Assembly: GCF_030867095.1 (NCBI RefSeq)
Contig: NC_081829.1
Coordinates: forward strand, 51,395,036-51,459,035
Origin: Alligator mississippiensis
Lineage: Eukaryota > Chordata > Crocodylia > Alligatoridae
Reading direction: 5' to 3'
DNA length: 64,000 bases
The notes below the pieces were generated by a model. That model saw nothing but the letters and a program-made list of their open reading frames with translations. It ran no database searches and was not told where the DNA came from. This document shows, one piece after another, positions 1 through 13,062 of this stretch. The translations under genes were made by a program, and so were the position numbers. The stretch's first letter is position 1, and each line of letters opens with the position of its first letter.

Positions 1-66
1 CATTTAAGTTTAGAGTGAGATATCAACCAGGGACGTCTAACCATGTTGCTGATTTCCTGTCAAGGT
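1..66 (+). pseudogene. Ty3/Gypsy RNase H C-terminal end (partial)
   Basis: The window opens inside a reading frame whose first residues match the end of a Gypsy-type RNase H domain: a Tyr-Gln-Pro-Gly stretch followed by Asn-His-Val-Ala-Asp and Leu-Ser-Arg, the usual PG-x-N-x-x-AD-x-LSR signature. The frame stays open to 431, but nothing after about residue 20 resembles an integrase zinc finger or core, which would follow in a standard Ty3/Gypsy pol. Either the domain ends pol here, as in Gmr1-like elements, or the rest has decayed. Everything upstream lies outside the window. Confidence 0.6.
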
Positions 67-1080
67 GTGTTGAGACAGAAAGGATGGATGAGAAGATGCC
101 CCAAGGCAACTTAAACAGGGGAGTATGTGGAGAAAACTTATTTGAGTCAGAGGAGAGAGGCAGGCCACTGCGCCAGCAGCCAATCATGGCGAAAGTGAAA
201 CCATGGTGGCTGGAGCCACCACAGGCGTATATCAAAGGAAAACCCACAGTGGAGCCGGGACGAGATGGGAACAGCTCCCATATCTGTCTGGGCATGCTTT
301 ATAAAAGTGTGCTGGGGGCAATTGGCTGGGTGGATGCCCAGCACCAAGATAAAAGGCCTGGTAGGAAGGAAGCTGGGGAGACTGGAAGCAGTGTCCCCAA
401 CTGGCTCAGAGGAGCCAGAACACCCTGGTGATCCTGGTGAGGGGACGTGGTAGCTCCCTTGGAAGGGGAGCAGAACGGGAACACTGGCCCGTTGAGTGCC
501 CAAGGAGTCAGTCATGGGGTCGGCGTGGACAGAAGTCAGTGGCAGCAGTGACTGGGAAACCATCAGAGACCACGGGGATGGAACCCTGATGCAAATGACA
601 GGCAGCAGGTACCGAACTTAGGGAGGAAACAATGCATCAAGGGGGGTTGAGGCTGGGGTGAAGTCAGACACCGTGCAAGTTGAGAGCAAAGAGGGGCCAT
701 GGGAGACACTTGGTACAAATACCACAAGTAGCCAACAACCACAGCCCCTAAAAACCAAGCCCCAGGGAGGGTCAGAACACTGGTCCTGATGGACAATATC
801 ACGGTTAGCATTAGGCAGGGTGTAGGGGAGGTGGAGCCCTGAGAAGAAATAATCACAAGGATGACCAAGGGCAGGACCAGACATTGTCCTCCCAATAGGA
901 AGCTACTTACTATCAAAGATGTGGCAGGAAAGACCCCTGGGGAACTGACCTGAGGCCCCTCCCAGTAGCCTGGCCGTGCAACCCAAGAAGCCACGGGGAA
1001 GTTTGAGAAGAACCCAAACGCACAACGCTCAGGGGTAGGCACGGAAAGTTACAGACCTAATGAAGAAAAATTTCTGGAAA
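67..1080. other. Unassigned flank of the Gypsy fragment
   Basis: G+A-rich sequence with several chance frames on both strands. A TATA-like word (tttataaaag) lies at 298-307, so part of this stretch could be the 3' LTR of the element that ends at the left edge, but I cannot place TG/CA ends or a target duplication. No protein domain was recognised. Confidence 0.3.
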
Positions 1081-1104
1081 TGTAAGAGCTGGGGTGGCAG
1101 AAGG

Positions 1105-1123
1105 CGGGGGGGGGGGAGGGGGG
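1105..1123 (+). repeat. Poly-G run
   Basis: Nearly pure G with one A, a simple low-complexity tract able to form a G-quadruplex. No associated gene. Confidence 0.85.
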
Positions 1124-1439
1124 ACGACAGCACTGGATCATTCCACTCTCCTGCAGTACCAGCCAGGGACTTGGCTGAATTCATTTGAAAACCAAGTGAG
1201 TGCTAACACTGATGTGACACTCCAAAATAAACAAGTTTAAATTTTATAAACCTATTTAATTTAATGAGAATTAAATCCCGTGGCATGTACTGGTGCACTC
1301 TGTAAACATCAGGGATGCAACTGTGACCATCAAATAGATAGGGTCAGTGATGGCGCTTGTAAGTCAAAATAGGTCTTAGGGCTCACAGAGCAAGCCTTAG
1401 ATTTGGGGTGGACAAGGCATCCATACTTAAGGTCAGAAA

Positions 1440-2420
1440 TGTGGCTGGGAGAGCTCTCTGGGAAGGGTTATGGTTTAGCCTGGTAGAGATCTGTGGACTA
1501 AGATTAGACTTATGGCTAGGGTTATGATTGCAGGTGCTTGGGTTTGCAGAGTTAAGGCTAGGGTTGGACTTGGAATTGAACCATATCTTACCTGGGGTTC
1601 ATGATGTGGTTGCAATCCAGTTTTGTTTAGGGTTGGGGCTAAAAGTAGTGCTGAGCCTTGTCATGCCAGGTTTAGAGATTGCTCATACCATGCTAGAGAT
1701 AGAGGTTGGGCTGATAGATATTGTGGGTTAAGGCTAGGGTAGTAAGTGGTAGGGCTAGGGTTACATTGAGGTTACTGGAGATCACTGTATAATTGTTAGG
1801 GAGGTTACTGCAAACTGATGCAGAGATAGAAAAGTTTTTGTGCATTCTAGAGCTGCTCAGGTTTGACAAGCAAAGGTTAGAAATTAAAGTGACAGGGCAC
1901 CCTAGTCTCAAATAAGGGTAGTATCTGATAGGGTCTCCACGCTGGAGTTCTGAGACAGCTAAAGATTCCTGTGTGCATCAGAAATACAGCTGTGAGCCCT
2001 CAAAACTTAGGGAAAATGATGTGGCAGATAGATCAAAAGAGTGAATACTCAGATGATGAAAGCTTGGTTCTGAGGCTAGGGCTAGTATTGAGGCTAGAGT
2101 TAGGATTTGAATTGCTGGGGCTTGTAGAGCTAGGGTGAAGGTGATGAAAGACTAAGTTCATCATATAGGACTAAGTTTAGGGCTGTGTGTGGTAGGGTTT
2201 TGCAAGTTACATTTGTATTTCAGCGGCGTAGGGTTCCAGAACTAAGAGTTTGTGTGGATGAAACTGAATCTCAGTTTCTATGATATGCTTTGTGTTTGCT
2301 AGGGCTGTCCAGGTCTGGGTTAGAGTTGAGGCTAAGGTTAGAGATGTGCAGTTTCACTAAGCGAGGGTCAGGGGCTGAGTTCATATGACACACTGAGCTA
2401 GGGATGTAAGGTATACGATG
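1440..2420 (+). repeat. Degenerate CTAGGGTT-rich, strand-biased array
   Basis: Words such as gctagggtt, ggctaggg and ttagggttgg recur irregularly on the plus strand, and the strand is enriched in G and T over C. The spacing is irregular, so this is an old, diverged tandem repeat rather than a perfect satellite. It resembles diverged telomere-type sequence but contains no clean TTAGGG run. No protein frame is supported. Confidence 0.5.
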
Positions 2421-3370
2421 GTTAATCATTGTATAGACCAGAGACAGGCATTAATGTCATACCTGCTGCATGACTCCCATTAATTGTTCCAGGGTCTCTT
2501 GCTTTTTCATACTAGTCATACAATGTGTTATTAAAGAGAAAGGATTACTTTAATGTTTAAATATGTATCACATCACAGCAAAATGAGTTTAGTGAAATTT
2601 TCATAAAAAAGAGACTTGCTTCATACTTGCTTTCACTGTAAACCTAAAGACAATGAGGTTCATCATAAAGTCTGTTGACATTTAGGATTAGGTCTGAAAC
2701 CCTAAACCAGGAGAGTAATATTTCCCAGCTTAAGGATTCCTTGTTACCCTCTTGAGAGTCAACACCGTTCCTGAAGAAATAAAACTGGAGGCATAGGTAG
2801 GAGGGAAGACAGTGTGTGCTGAAAAGTGCATATCCTCACTTTCCTTGAAGACACCAAAGTGTAGCAGAACATTAAGGTTCCTTAAAAAAATATAGTGTCC
2901 TCAACTATTTATAGACAGTACTCTCTTATGGCTTTATTCTCACATGAGTCTAAGTAATTTTTCATGAAATAAGTGAAACAAGACAGCTCCAGTGTCCAGG
3001 ACCATCTAGGAAAAAAATAAAGGAATACAGTACAGTAACAAATTCACTTATCACAAATATTTTCCCAGTTGCATGCAAACTTATTTCCAGTTTCTATGTA
3101 ATAATGAGGTTGAAGCTCAGTAGAAATTCATGGATCATACAATCAAAACCAAAACCAAATCCACCAATAAGATTCACCCACATTTATGTAGACCACAACC
3201 AGTAGTTTACACAGCTTTGTTTAAGAATATCATGCAGGGTGAGAGAGAAATATGAGCTCCCAAATAATTTTTCTGAGACTCTAAACTTATTCCTTATTGA
3301 CCACCAAGCAGGCATTGAAGGCAAGAAGAACTTGTCACCTCAGGGTAAAACATACCACATACATTTCCAG
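2421..3370. other. AT-rich stretch without recognised features
   Basis: Unique-looking AT-rich DNA. I see no frame with domain similarity and no repeat terminus. Confidence 0.5.
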
Positions 3371-3500
3371 TAGGCCTGTGCAAAGTGGAAAGTATTCACT
3401 TTGGATTCAGATTCAGCAATTTGGAGGGACAGTGATTTGATGCAGTGATTCGAATCACTGTCCAAATTTGATTCAGCTGAATCCAAATCCAAAGATATTT
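3371..3500 (+). mobile_element. Palindromic interspersed element, terminus TAGGCCTGTGC
   Basis: An imperfect inverted repeat has arms at about 3398-3418 and 3469-3493 (ggattcagattcagc against its complement) around a perfect 18-bp palindrome at 3443-3460 (cagtgattcgaatcactg). The outer edge, TAGGCCTGTGCAAAG, resembles the edge of the block ending at 34546 read on the minus strand. This suggests a non-autonomous DNA element with hairpin ends. The inner boundary is unclear, and the moderately GC-rich sequence to about 3905 may belong to it. Confidence 0.5.
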
Positions 3501-5279
3501 AGTGCAAAATCTTATTCAGCCACAGACTATACAAACAGGTAATGCAGATGGGAGCAACTTGGGGAGCAGCCAGATGAGCCCTGGCTTGAGCTGGCAGCCC
3601 TGGGAGAAGCCGCAGCTTGTCCAGCTGCTCCCCCTTCCCCCCCATGCCAGGGCAAGGCAGGCAGTGCTGGCAGCACTGGGAGAAGCTGTGAGGGCCAGGA
3701 GGAATGACTGGAGAGCTGTGGGATCAAACTGGGGAATTGAACCGGGAGCTGGGGGGAAGCCCTTGTTCATTCCCCAGCCCCTGATCATCCTCCCTAGCTC
3801 CCAGTTTGATTCCCCAGGTCCTGGTACAACACCCACCCCTCAAAAAATGCTGTTACCATAGTTATTTGAAACATCTTGGCTTTCAAAAAATAAATTGAAA
3901 TTTGTCAGAGATCACTCCTTGAATAATGTGTCATTGTATGTGGGAAGGTTTACAAAAAAAAAGTGTTATAAGGGTTTCTCTACTAACCTCTCTCAAAACA
4001 CCTTTTCCTCAAGAATATAACCAAGTAAGGGGAAGATTATGTGTTTTATGGCCAGTTACATTTGGTTACTGTCCACACACACTAACTATAACATCTCCAT
4101 GTGCAACATCCTTCCTGGGGTGATCTATTGCATGGAAAAGGGTAGACATATTGGGTCTGTAATGCACGCCCAAGGGAAAAGGACTGGAACATCCCATTCC
4201 AAACTGAAGTACAGGGACTTAAATTTTACCTGTCCCTGATGGGAGACTCACAGAAGGGTCCTTGAAGATTCTTCTCTAACATATGTCCCTGTAAGAGCCA
4301 GGAGGAGTGTAGCTATAACTGACTGTGTGGGAAAGAAACTGACTTTATACTTTGTAAGATCCCTTAATGAATAAGTGGAGAAAAATATACAATTTTTTTT
4401 TATCTCCTCCAATATCTTAAAAGAGTTGCAAAGAGTTATATATTTAACATTTTCAGACATAAATATAATTGTAAAGCTTAAAGTTCCACCTGCAAGTACA
4501 GCAGTGTTCCCTGGATTCTGATTCCTGTGCTTCTCATACAGACCATGGATCTCTGTGTGATTGAAGATGAAACTTCAAAATCTAATGATGTGCGTCTTTC
4601 TCATAAGTACCAATAAATGGTGTTATCTGAAGACATTGTACAGTTTCCTGAGTGTGTACAGGCAAAGCCCTGCTTAAATTAACCCCTTGTAATGTTATGG
4701 CACATAATCAGAAAACACAATATAAAATACTGCAGGCAGTTTCCATGTCCTTCACAATATCTCAGAAAAATCCATGGGTTTATTTGTTAATGTATCATTT
4801 TAATGTGGCAGCACCTTAGTAGCTTTAACCAGGTTTGAAACTCTTCCCATTGTAATTTGAACTTTTCCTTAGATGGACAGACCTTCCTGTGGTATGTAAG
4901 AGATTGGCTATTATTTATGCCCAGGTCAGATCCAATTTATTATTCAGAAGAGACAAACCAAATAAATGCTGCTTACAACCCTGGAATGTTTTCCTGTAGG
5001 CTAAAAGCTGTTAATGGAAGAGTCCCAATCTGCAGTACAGTGGGTGCATCAAACGAGACAAGATGCCAACCCTATTGCACAATGGGGACAGAAATGACCT
5101 GTGCACCGCTGGGTCAGGTGCACTTGTGGATGCACCCAGTATTCTGATGACAGAACATTTTTTTTTTTAACCGATTTTAGAGCCACAGAACTTGGTGGCA
5201 CAAAACTGATGGTCTTAGTCTCGGTGTCTTGATATTCTCAGCTTGTTGACAAGATTGTTGTATAACATGAAGAGTTTGT

Positions 5280-5462
5280 CAGTAGGGCATGCAAAATTTT
5301 GCTGGCTGTTTCCTTTTGATGCTGTTTCAACTTGTTTCAAGCTTGAAACAGCAAAATTGAAATGAAATGAAGGGTTTTGAAACAGCCTCAGCCTTGAAAT
5401 GAAATGAGTGAGGTCAAAATGTTTCAAAAGTTTCAAAATGTTTTGAGTTTCAAAGCTCAAGC
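5280..5462. repeat. Palindromic TTTCAAG-rich element
   Basis: Dense inverted copies of tttcaa and ttgaaa words surround a perfect 18-bp palindrome at 5333-5350 (tgtttcaagcttgaaaca). The organisation is like the palindromic block at 3.4 kb but the sequence differs. Probably a hairpin-ended non-autonomous DNA element. No ends or target duplication were identified. Confidence 0.45.
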
Positions 5463-5814
5463 TGGGCATGCCTGCAGGGACACTGAAAGTAAGGAGAGGG
5501 AGGGAAAAGAGAGGGGAAGATGGGGGAAGGACTGTTTTCATATTGACTGTGTAGCTGGCCAGTGACTGTGATCCTTCCCTGAGACTCCTTCCAATCCCAG
5601 TGCTCTGGGAGAGGGATGGAAAAACAACACAAAAGGCAGCATTGTTTGAACTGGCTTGCTTGGTATCTGACATTTACTGAGCTATCTTCCAGCAGCTCAG
5701 GAACATTCGACAACAAAGGCTACTACTATCATTGATTTGAATGATTTCCTACTTGCTAGCCTAGGAAGTGGGATTCCACAATACCTTTTGCTTTCTTCTA
5801 GACCCTTTTATTTT

Positions 5815-6118
5815 ATTATTATATTCATTGATTTATTCTTTTCAATTTTATAATTATATTGGATATTACACTATATTATACACAATAATTATACTGGATA
5901 TTACACTGTATATATAATATTTTACACTATAGAGTTTATATGGGAGGACAGATACATATATTTTTGTTTCTATACATTTATATCTGGCAGCATATTATAC
6001 TATAGAATTTATATAGGAATGCAGATACATTTATATTTTATTTCTATATATTTATATCTTGTGGCATATTGCATTATAGAATTTATATAGGAATGCAGAT
6101 ACATTTATATATTTTTAT
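5815..6118 (+). repeat. AT-rich tandem repeat, unit 73-74 bp
   Basis: The word cagatacat recurs at about 5949, 6022 and 6096, each time followed by ttatat-rich sequence and preceded by a tatagaatttatatagga-like stretch. That gives a 73-74 bp period over about 2.7 units, with a more diverged AT-rich lead-in from 5815. Confidence 0.75.
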
Positions 6119-6119
6119 A

Positions 6120-6960
6120 AAAACAACACACTATCAAACACACCATGAAGCACAGTGGAAAGGCACCTGGCAAGCCTTTTGGGAGGGGTGGAAGAGGGGG
6201 TAGAGGGAGAGGTGTAAGTCCTCCGTGAGGTGTAAGTCCCCCCCCCCCCCAAATGAGATGCAGCCTCTTTCCTACAACTAGCAGGGATGAGGCTTCCAGA
6301 AGCAGCAAGGAGAGGGGAGCAGTGCTAGTGCCACTGCTTGTGCCTGAGACTGCATCCCCTCCAAGAGCACCAGCCATAACCCCACCACCACCACGACAAA
6401 AAGCAGCAGCAGCAGCACCAGCATGACAGTCTCCTCCACCCCTATTTCAGTTCCCATGCTGAGCTTTCCAGTACCAGAGGAAGACCTGGAGCTGGAGCTG
6501 GATCTGAGTGCCCTAGCAAGCGAAATTCCGGGGAAGGAAGAGGAATCAGCTGAGTTTGTGCTCCACACCCTCAAGGTTCCCCTAGAGCCAGGTATCATTC
6601 CCCAGAAGGCACTTCAGAGGAGGCTGAGGTAGAGGGTGTGGAGGCAAGTGGCTCAGCTGAGGGGGAGGCGGGGAGGAAGTTAGTAGTGGCTGCATGTGGA
6701 CCAGTGGCAGCACAGGGAGCTGGCTGGCAGCAGGCAAGCTTCCCCCTCACTGAGCCTCCGCATCCAGCTGGTCGACCAGAAATTCCGGTTGAGTATTCCA
6801 GATAGTAGAATGCCAGTTAACACAACTTTTACTGTACCAGGGATAAGATATGATGTAAGTCCCTTCCTACAAGGAACTAAGGTGCTTAGCATCGTGAGAG
6901 GCAACATGAACCTTGGTTGGATGTAGGGCTTCCATACAACCCAAAGATAGGTACCCAAGT
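6120..6960 (+). other. Unrecognised open-frame fragments
   Basis: Short plus-strand frames at 6145 (Gly/Arg-rich), 6423-6632 (acidic, Leu-Glu-rich) and 6696-6926 are separated by stops and a poly-C tract at 6240-6250. They could be remains of one transposase-like gene, but no motif supports a family, so I leave them unnamed. Confidence 0.2.
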
Positions 6961-7264
6961 TAATCCTGTCTCACAAAATGTGATGAGAGGAGAAGTTATG
7001 GGGAAGTACCCTTTTAGCAGCAGTAGAGAGGTAAGAGCACTCATGGGAGAGGGGAGAAGGGGGCAGTGGGGCCTGGGATCACAGCTCCAATGTCTATTTA
7101 AGCATTTTGTGTTAGGGTGACAATATTTGGATCTCAGGGAGCACTGGATTTGCAGCTGAATAAAGGCTTTAATCTGTGCCTTCAGCAAAGCTGCTGACCA
7201 CAAGGCAGAATGATATATTAAAAGTGACATTGCAAAATGCTTACGCAAGCAGTTTTCTAACAAT

Positions 7265-7817
7265 GTTGTAGTATTGTAAGCTCATTGTGTAAGAAGAACA
7301 AGATGCAGCCCACCAGATATTGTCAGGACATAAAGCAGAAGTAAGACCTTGGAGATGAAGAAGGAGGAAGCAAGAAACCAGAAAGAACCAGCAAGTGACT
7401 GGAGGAAGGCCGGGGTCAAAGTCTTAAGCATGCGCTTTTAGCAGACGCATGTAAATGAATGTAATGCATAGTCAATTCCATGCTAATGAAGTAAACAGTA
7501 AACAGAGGTTGAGCTCGAGATAAGAGGAGAGATGGCTGGAACAAAGGAGGGGCAAATGTGGAGGAAGTGGTAATGAGCTTGAACCAAGGTGTATAAAAAG
7601 TGAAAAGAACTAATGTTCAATGTGGCCTCCCAATTTCACAGGCTGTGTGTCTATGAGGGAGCTAGTCCGAGGCTGTCTCCATTTTGAATAAAGCTGTTGT
7701 GATTAATGTGTGCTGGTGTTTGCTCCCTGTTTGCTCTGGCAAATGAGTAACAGGATCCATGAGCAACTGGATCATCATCTCCCTAGTTGTTGGGCACTGC
7801 ATGGAGTTGGGGTCTAA
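7265..7817 (+). mobile_element. LTR-like block (probable solo LTR)
   Basis: The block has the order expected of an LTR read on the plus strand: an enhancer-like U3 with repeated atgca/taatga words (7430-7500), a TATA box (tgtataaaaag, about 7591) and a polyadenylation signal (aataaag, about 7688) followed by a GT-rich stretch. Plausible TG and CA ends lie at 7265 and 7817. Target duplication and primer site are not convincing, so the exact ends are uncertain. I cannot tell whether it is retroviral or Gypsy-derived. Confidence 0.5.
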
Positions 7818-7829
7818 CATTTTATATTA

Positions 7830-10800
7830 CAAATGTTTTGGAGTAGAGACTGGGACCCAGGTCCCCTCTCGCTCAGTTAAGTAAAATGTGAGGAAATTAA
7901 AATCATACTCTTTCTTTTTTCTCTGAAGCAATAAATGCAATTCATTTATTCCTAACAAAGTAGAATCACCACAAGAGACCAAGAAAGCACAGACTTTGTA
8001 ACTTCCTGGTGGTGGTTAAAGACTTGTGATAAACCAGGTCAGTGCTGTGGGTCCAAAACCTTATAGTCAGATGAAGGAATTGAACATGATCCTCTTTAAT
8101 ACCAAATGCAATACCGCCAAGCTACTGGGTAAAAGGGGGATACTACCCCTTCCTCTGGGTGTATTTCATGTAGGGGTCAATGTAGTAGATGTGCTTTGAG
8201 ACTTCCTATCAAATAGGCTCCACAGGTGAAGAATGCATATTTTGGGGCAGAGGTATAAATAATGTGTTTCATAGCTGAAGCAAAATTCTCCTGTGCTTTA
8301 ATGGAGAAGCACCCAACACAGGAGAGCAGGGATAAGTAGGGAGGGAGAGAAAGAAAGAGGGTGGTCTTATTCACCTGGGGTGTCATAGCATTTTGCTTAT
8401 CCAGCTAGGTGGTTCAAGGCTGCTCTGGTAAAGATTAGGCAGGGCAGGGGGAGTTATTCTGGCACCCGCCTAAGTTAGCACCTGGGGCTAGTAGCTAGCT
8501 ATGCCACTTCTGTGTGGAAAATAATGGAGCACAATCCTTAAGTGTTAGCTTGGTGGTATCATTGTTACCCTCACTGAACATGCCCAAGGAGACCAAGCCT
8601 ACATGCTTCTGCTTGTTGTCATGATGTCCCCACAAGGGATGTTTACTTAAAACCTGATGCTGCATGTCCTGGAAATTTCAATTCCTGACACACACAGGAT
8701 TGGGCCCCTAAAGCCCTTGGAGTGCCTGCTTGGGATCTGCCATTTGTGGTTTCCCAGGTATACATCAATGCTTTGGCGTGGTCCCAGGCCTGGCACTGCC
8801 AATCAGTTGACTGGCATTCCCAGCCCTGGGACTACACTGGAGTCACCTTTCCTTGCTCCCAGGGACATACCCTGAAGCTTCCCCAGGACACATCTCTGCA
8901 GATGGTAACACAGCAACTGTTGTCCCACAGGATCAATGGGTGGGACAAAGAGAAAAGTATTTCACCCAGCTGAATGGATCAACTGTGCCAAGATGCATTC
9001 CAGCCCAGCTGATCCATGAAGCCAGCCCAGGAATGGCTTCTAGAGCAGTGGACGGAGGAGAGACCTGGCTCCCTACCACTCTAAGCCCCGAGCCTTTTGG
9101 TCCCTCAATCTCACTGTTTTTTCCATGCCCTGACTCAAAGAGCTCACATGCAATACTACTCCTGAGAGAGGAATTTTGGTATTTCTTGTTAGGGATAGTC
9201 AGTACAGCCTGAAATTTCAAGCTGACATCTCTTGAATCAAGGAATTAATTGGGGCAAAGGCCACCCAGACCTAAGTTTTCTGTCTGCAGTCCAGCCTGAG
9301 CATCTGTGAGCACTCATATGTTTTTCATCTGTTCTCTTTTCTGCCTTCCCAACTCCAGGCTTCATGAAGCTGGTCTGCTGGTCTCCATTTTCAGACTGTC
9401 CCAGCCAGTAACTGACACCACCGTTGTTCAACCTACTCTGTTCATTGCTTATTAAGCTTTCCTGGAGTCTCCTAGGCATCACCAGTAATCCCATCTTCAT
9501 TGGGGTGTCAACAATGCTATTCAATCTCTGTTGATACTGGAGGCCCCTCAAAATCTCTTTAACCCATTATTTCCCCTTGGATAAGTTATCCGGGGGAAAA
9601 CGGAAGCACAAACATTATTACAACATGAATGCTCTGAATAAAGAATAATTAAAATAAAATTCATCATGTGTGTTACATTTACATGCTCCAAACCCATAAA
9701 TACACCTGTCAAGCTCCTCTGGGTGGCCTCTATGCTCACTCTTGAGACTTGAATCTCTGGGGTAGTTTGGAGTAGCTGCTGGAAATGATTCCAAAGCTTT
9801 TAATGTGTCAAAGCTTTAAAGCATATGAGTAAGAAAGGGAAAGCTAGTTTTCTTAGAAATGTCCTGAGATGTGCAGCCACTGCAATAAAATATATGCACA
9901 ATAAAATACATGGCATGGCCAGGAGCAGTCTTCTACAGTAGATTGTAAAAGTGAAGAAATGTAATAGTTACTGAAGAAATGTAATAGTGGCGAGTGTGTG
10001 CCTACACAAATTAGGCTACTCTAGTTTTAGGCAGCAGTGGAGAAAGGGTCTATATTTTAAACGTGGATATCTACAGGGACAATTATTCAGGGATCACCTT
10101 TTTAAGCACTGCTATTGATCTAGCTGCCAGTGCTGACCAAGTGTTTGGCCATTAGTCCAGGGGTCTGCAGTAGTTGCCTGTTTGTTTCCAACTACCATTC
10201 AAGGTTGATTACTTTAGGTCAGGTGCTCAGTAATTTGAATCTTCTGTTGCATTTCTTAAGATAACAATTTAAGTGGTAGGGAATGAAAGGCTTCACATTC
10301 TTGTTGATCCCTACATAATTTTTCTATAATATTATATTCAAGCAAAGAATTATACATGTTCATTACTTGCTCATATATAACTAAAAATCAAAACAATGAA
10401 TTAAATGTCAGCATCAATATTGTCAGTTGTAATTACTGTTTTGCATAGTAAATATGACCCTTTATGACAAAATTGATACTCAAGAAAGCTTCTGGAAGGA
10501 AGTACTGCCAGCGTTATTTGATCAATTTATCATCTTCTGCATTTTGTACCTTTCTGCAGTGCCTCAATTCTATCCAACAGTCTCAATTCTAGCTCAGGAT
10601 ATGGCTAGTATATTGCCAAAATGATAAAATATTTACAACACTGGAAAATTGGCAAATAAACATTCAGTAATTTATCTTTATCGTTTCAATATCAGAACTT
10701 TTCCGTTCAAACTTGGTAAAAAATATAAAGCATAGAGTTTAAATTACAAATAATACATACATAAAATAATGCTACCTGTGGATTAATAACATTCTAAACA

Positions 10801-10960
10801 AATAATTTGCTAATGCAATCTTTCTCTTATTGGACTAACTAGTCTACATCTATCTGAACCATCCAGTTGATCCAATAAAAGGTACCGCTCACAGAAACTC
10901 TTGATTTTCATGTGTTTCCTGGACCATCATGACTACAACATCACTTCAACACTGTTTGGC
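7830..10960. other. AT-rich stretch without recognised features
   Basis: Several frames of 60-120 codons occur on both strands (for example around 8650-9220 and 9240-9740), but they overlap each other and show no domain. Nothing else was seen. Confidence 0.45.
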
Positions 10961-11199
10961 AAGTCTAAATCTCAACAGAAATGCATAAGGCAAAGGCAAA
11001 GAAAGGATAGAAAGGGTTTGCTAGAAAGCAAGGATGAGGAGCTATCAAAGGCTCTGGAGACATGACATTTGAACCGCCAGAAAGAGCAAGCAAATAGACA
11101 TATATACCCTTTGAAACACTTCCAAAATGGCAGAAACAACCTCCAAAAATAACCTTGTAGGAATCACTGTTATTTAGACATGTTCCCATAGGCGGAAAA

Positions 11200-12470
11200 A
11201 GAAAAAAAAAATGGTGGGGTGGGGGGCTGTGTGTGCATACATGCCTACCCCACCATGGGAAAGTCTGAGGTGGGAGGGGAAAGGGCCATGGGAGAAGTGG
11301 CATTTCCCATCCCCGGCCCCATCGCTGGCCCCATCCCCAGTCACCTCCCAGCCCTGACTATGCCTGCCCTGCCTGCTGCACCAACCATGGCTGCCTCCCA
11401 GCTCCAGCTGCACTGGCCCAAGCCACACCAGTCTGGACCTGGCAACCTCCTGGATGCCCCTCCCTGGCCTCGGCCACCTCCCACCTCCCAGCCACCCTGG
11501 CCCCACCCCAGCCCTGGCCCTGGCCCTGGCCCTGGCTGCCTCCCCAACCCAGCCATGCACCACCTGGGGAAGGCCATAGCCAGAGTCCGGAGTGGGACCA
11601 GCTTCAGCTGCACCACTGATGGAGGGGACAGATCCCCTGGGACCTATACACCTGCGCCATCCCATGTCAGCTCCTCCAGAGGTGCAGTTCCTCCTGCCTG
11701 GCAGCTCCTCCAGAGGTGCAGCACTGGGCAGCCAGGGGAAGCAAGTGGCCCCTCAATCTTTGTATGGGGTGAGGGTGGGCTGCAGCTGCAAGCTGGACTC
11801 AGCCTCTGCTCCCTGCCTCCATGCCTTGCCACCAGTGATTTGAAAGTGGTGGGTGCCGCCATGTGTGTCCTCCTGATTGCTGGGTTGGGCAACAAGGCAC
11901 ATGGTGGTGCCCACTGCTTTCAAAGCAGCATTGATGAGGCATGGAGGCATGGAGTAAAGGTTGATTCCAGGTCACAGCTGTGGCCCGCCCTCACCCCATG
12001 CAAAGATCGGAGGGCTAGAGGAGGTGCTGGGCTCTGATTGTCACATGACCCAGCCTGGCCAGGGCCCCATTCACCATGAATAGGTCCTGGTCAGGCCAAG
12101 TTGCAGGACAATCAGAGCCTGATCGCTCATTCAGCGGTGTGGGAGGTGGTGGCTCCCGCTGCTGCATTCACTGTGGGAGAACCAAAGTGGGGGCACATGC
12201 TCCCTCACCCCACACCCCTGGATGAGTGGCCAGGCTCTAACTGTCACACAACCTGGCTGGCTGGGGCCTCATTCATGGTGAATGGGACCCCAGCTGCCTG
12301 GGCTGGGTCATGGGACAATCCCCACAGTGCAGGAGGGAGTGGGCCAGGGGCAGGGGTGAATAATTCACCCTCCCCCTACCCCACTCTCTCCTACACTGTG
12401 GGGGTCTTGATCTGCCCTCTCCCCTCCCCCCCCCCATGGAAATTAAAAAAAAAAAAAAAAAAACCATATT
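11200..12470. repeat. GC-rich repeat block with (CCCTGG)n and inverted repeat
   Basis: A sharp GC-rich island in AT-rich DNA. It holds a (CCCTGG)4 run at 11512-11536, an imperfect inverted repeat with arms at about 11838-11867 and 11896-11924, and two diverged direct copies of a 50-bp segment (12031 and 12235) containing cattcac/catggtgaat words. It ends at an A-run (12447-12464). Long frames on both strands follow from the low stop-codon density. Probably a non-autonomous transposon or minisatellite-bearing repeat; family unknown. Confidence 0.45.
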
Positions 12471-13062
12471 AAAAGAAATGTACCTGCCTGTGGATGGGCC
12501 AGTTATGATCCTGGCTGTGAGTGTACAGGGTAGCTGAGTGTGCTCACCCCTCCTCTTCTGCAGCAGCAGCCTGGGGCCATGCGGTCTTAAGCCAATGCCT
12601 GCTGTTGCCCAAGAAGGCAGACCCATGTAAGAGAGTGTGGGCTAGTTGCTCAGAAGCCTGACTTGAGGCACCCTCAACTGGTCAACACTGGGGCCAAGAT
12701 CACAAGGGTGAAAAGGGACAGGGGCCCACTGTGAGGGATGCTCAGAGCCGAGGGCCTGGGGTTCCAGCTGGCCTTGGAGGCGAGGCCAAGGCCTGTGTGG
12801 CCAAAGGTCCGGGGGGGGGCACACCCAAGAGGGGGAAGAGTGCAGGGAGCTAGGCAGCCCAGAACAAGGGCAGAATAGGCCACCTAATTAGAAGGGTTGT
12901 AGTTGGGGTCCAGACTAGAAGGTTATGGGGCCCAGTGTGGGACCGGATACATTATGGGCTTAGATGCCATCCGTGAGGCATGGGCTGCAGTGTAGGGGAG
13001 GTTCAGAGCCACACTTAGTGCCCCCCTGTCGTTGGGGTACAAAAATGGGCAGCCTCCTTTGT

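Noticed and set aside
563-1042. 159-codon hydrophobic minus-strand frame
   Set aside because: No motif, overlaps other frames, no promoter or splice context; likely chance.
1440-2420. True telomere or CRISPR array
   Set aside because: Units are irregular, there is no run of TTAGGG, and there are no regular spacers.
4857-5147. 96-codon plus-strand frame
   Set aside because: Reads like a protein in parts, but no family, splice site or repeat context supports it.
11219-12037. 272-codon plus-strand frame
   Set aside because: Low-complexity Pro/Ala/Ser sequence in a GC-rich repeat, with frames of similar length on the other strand.
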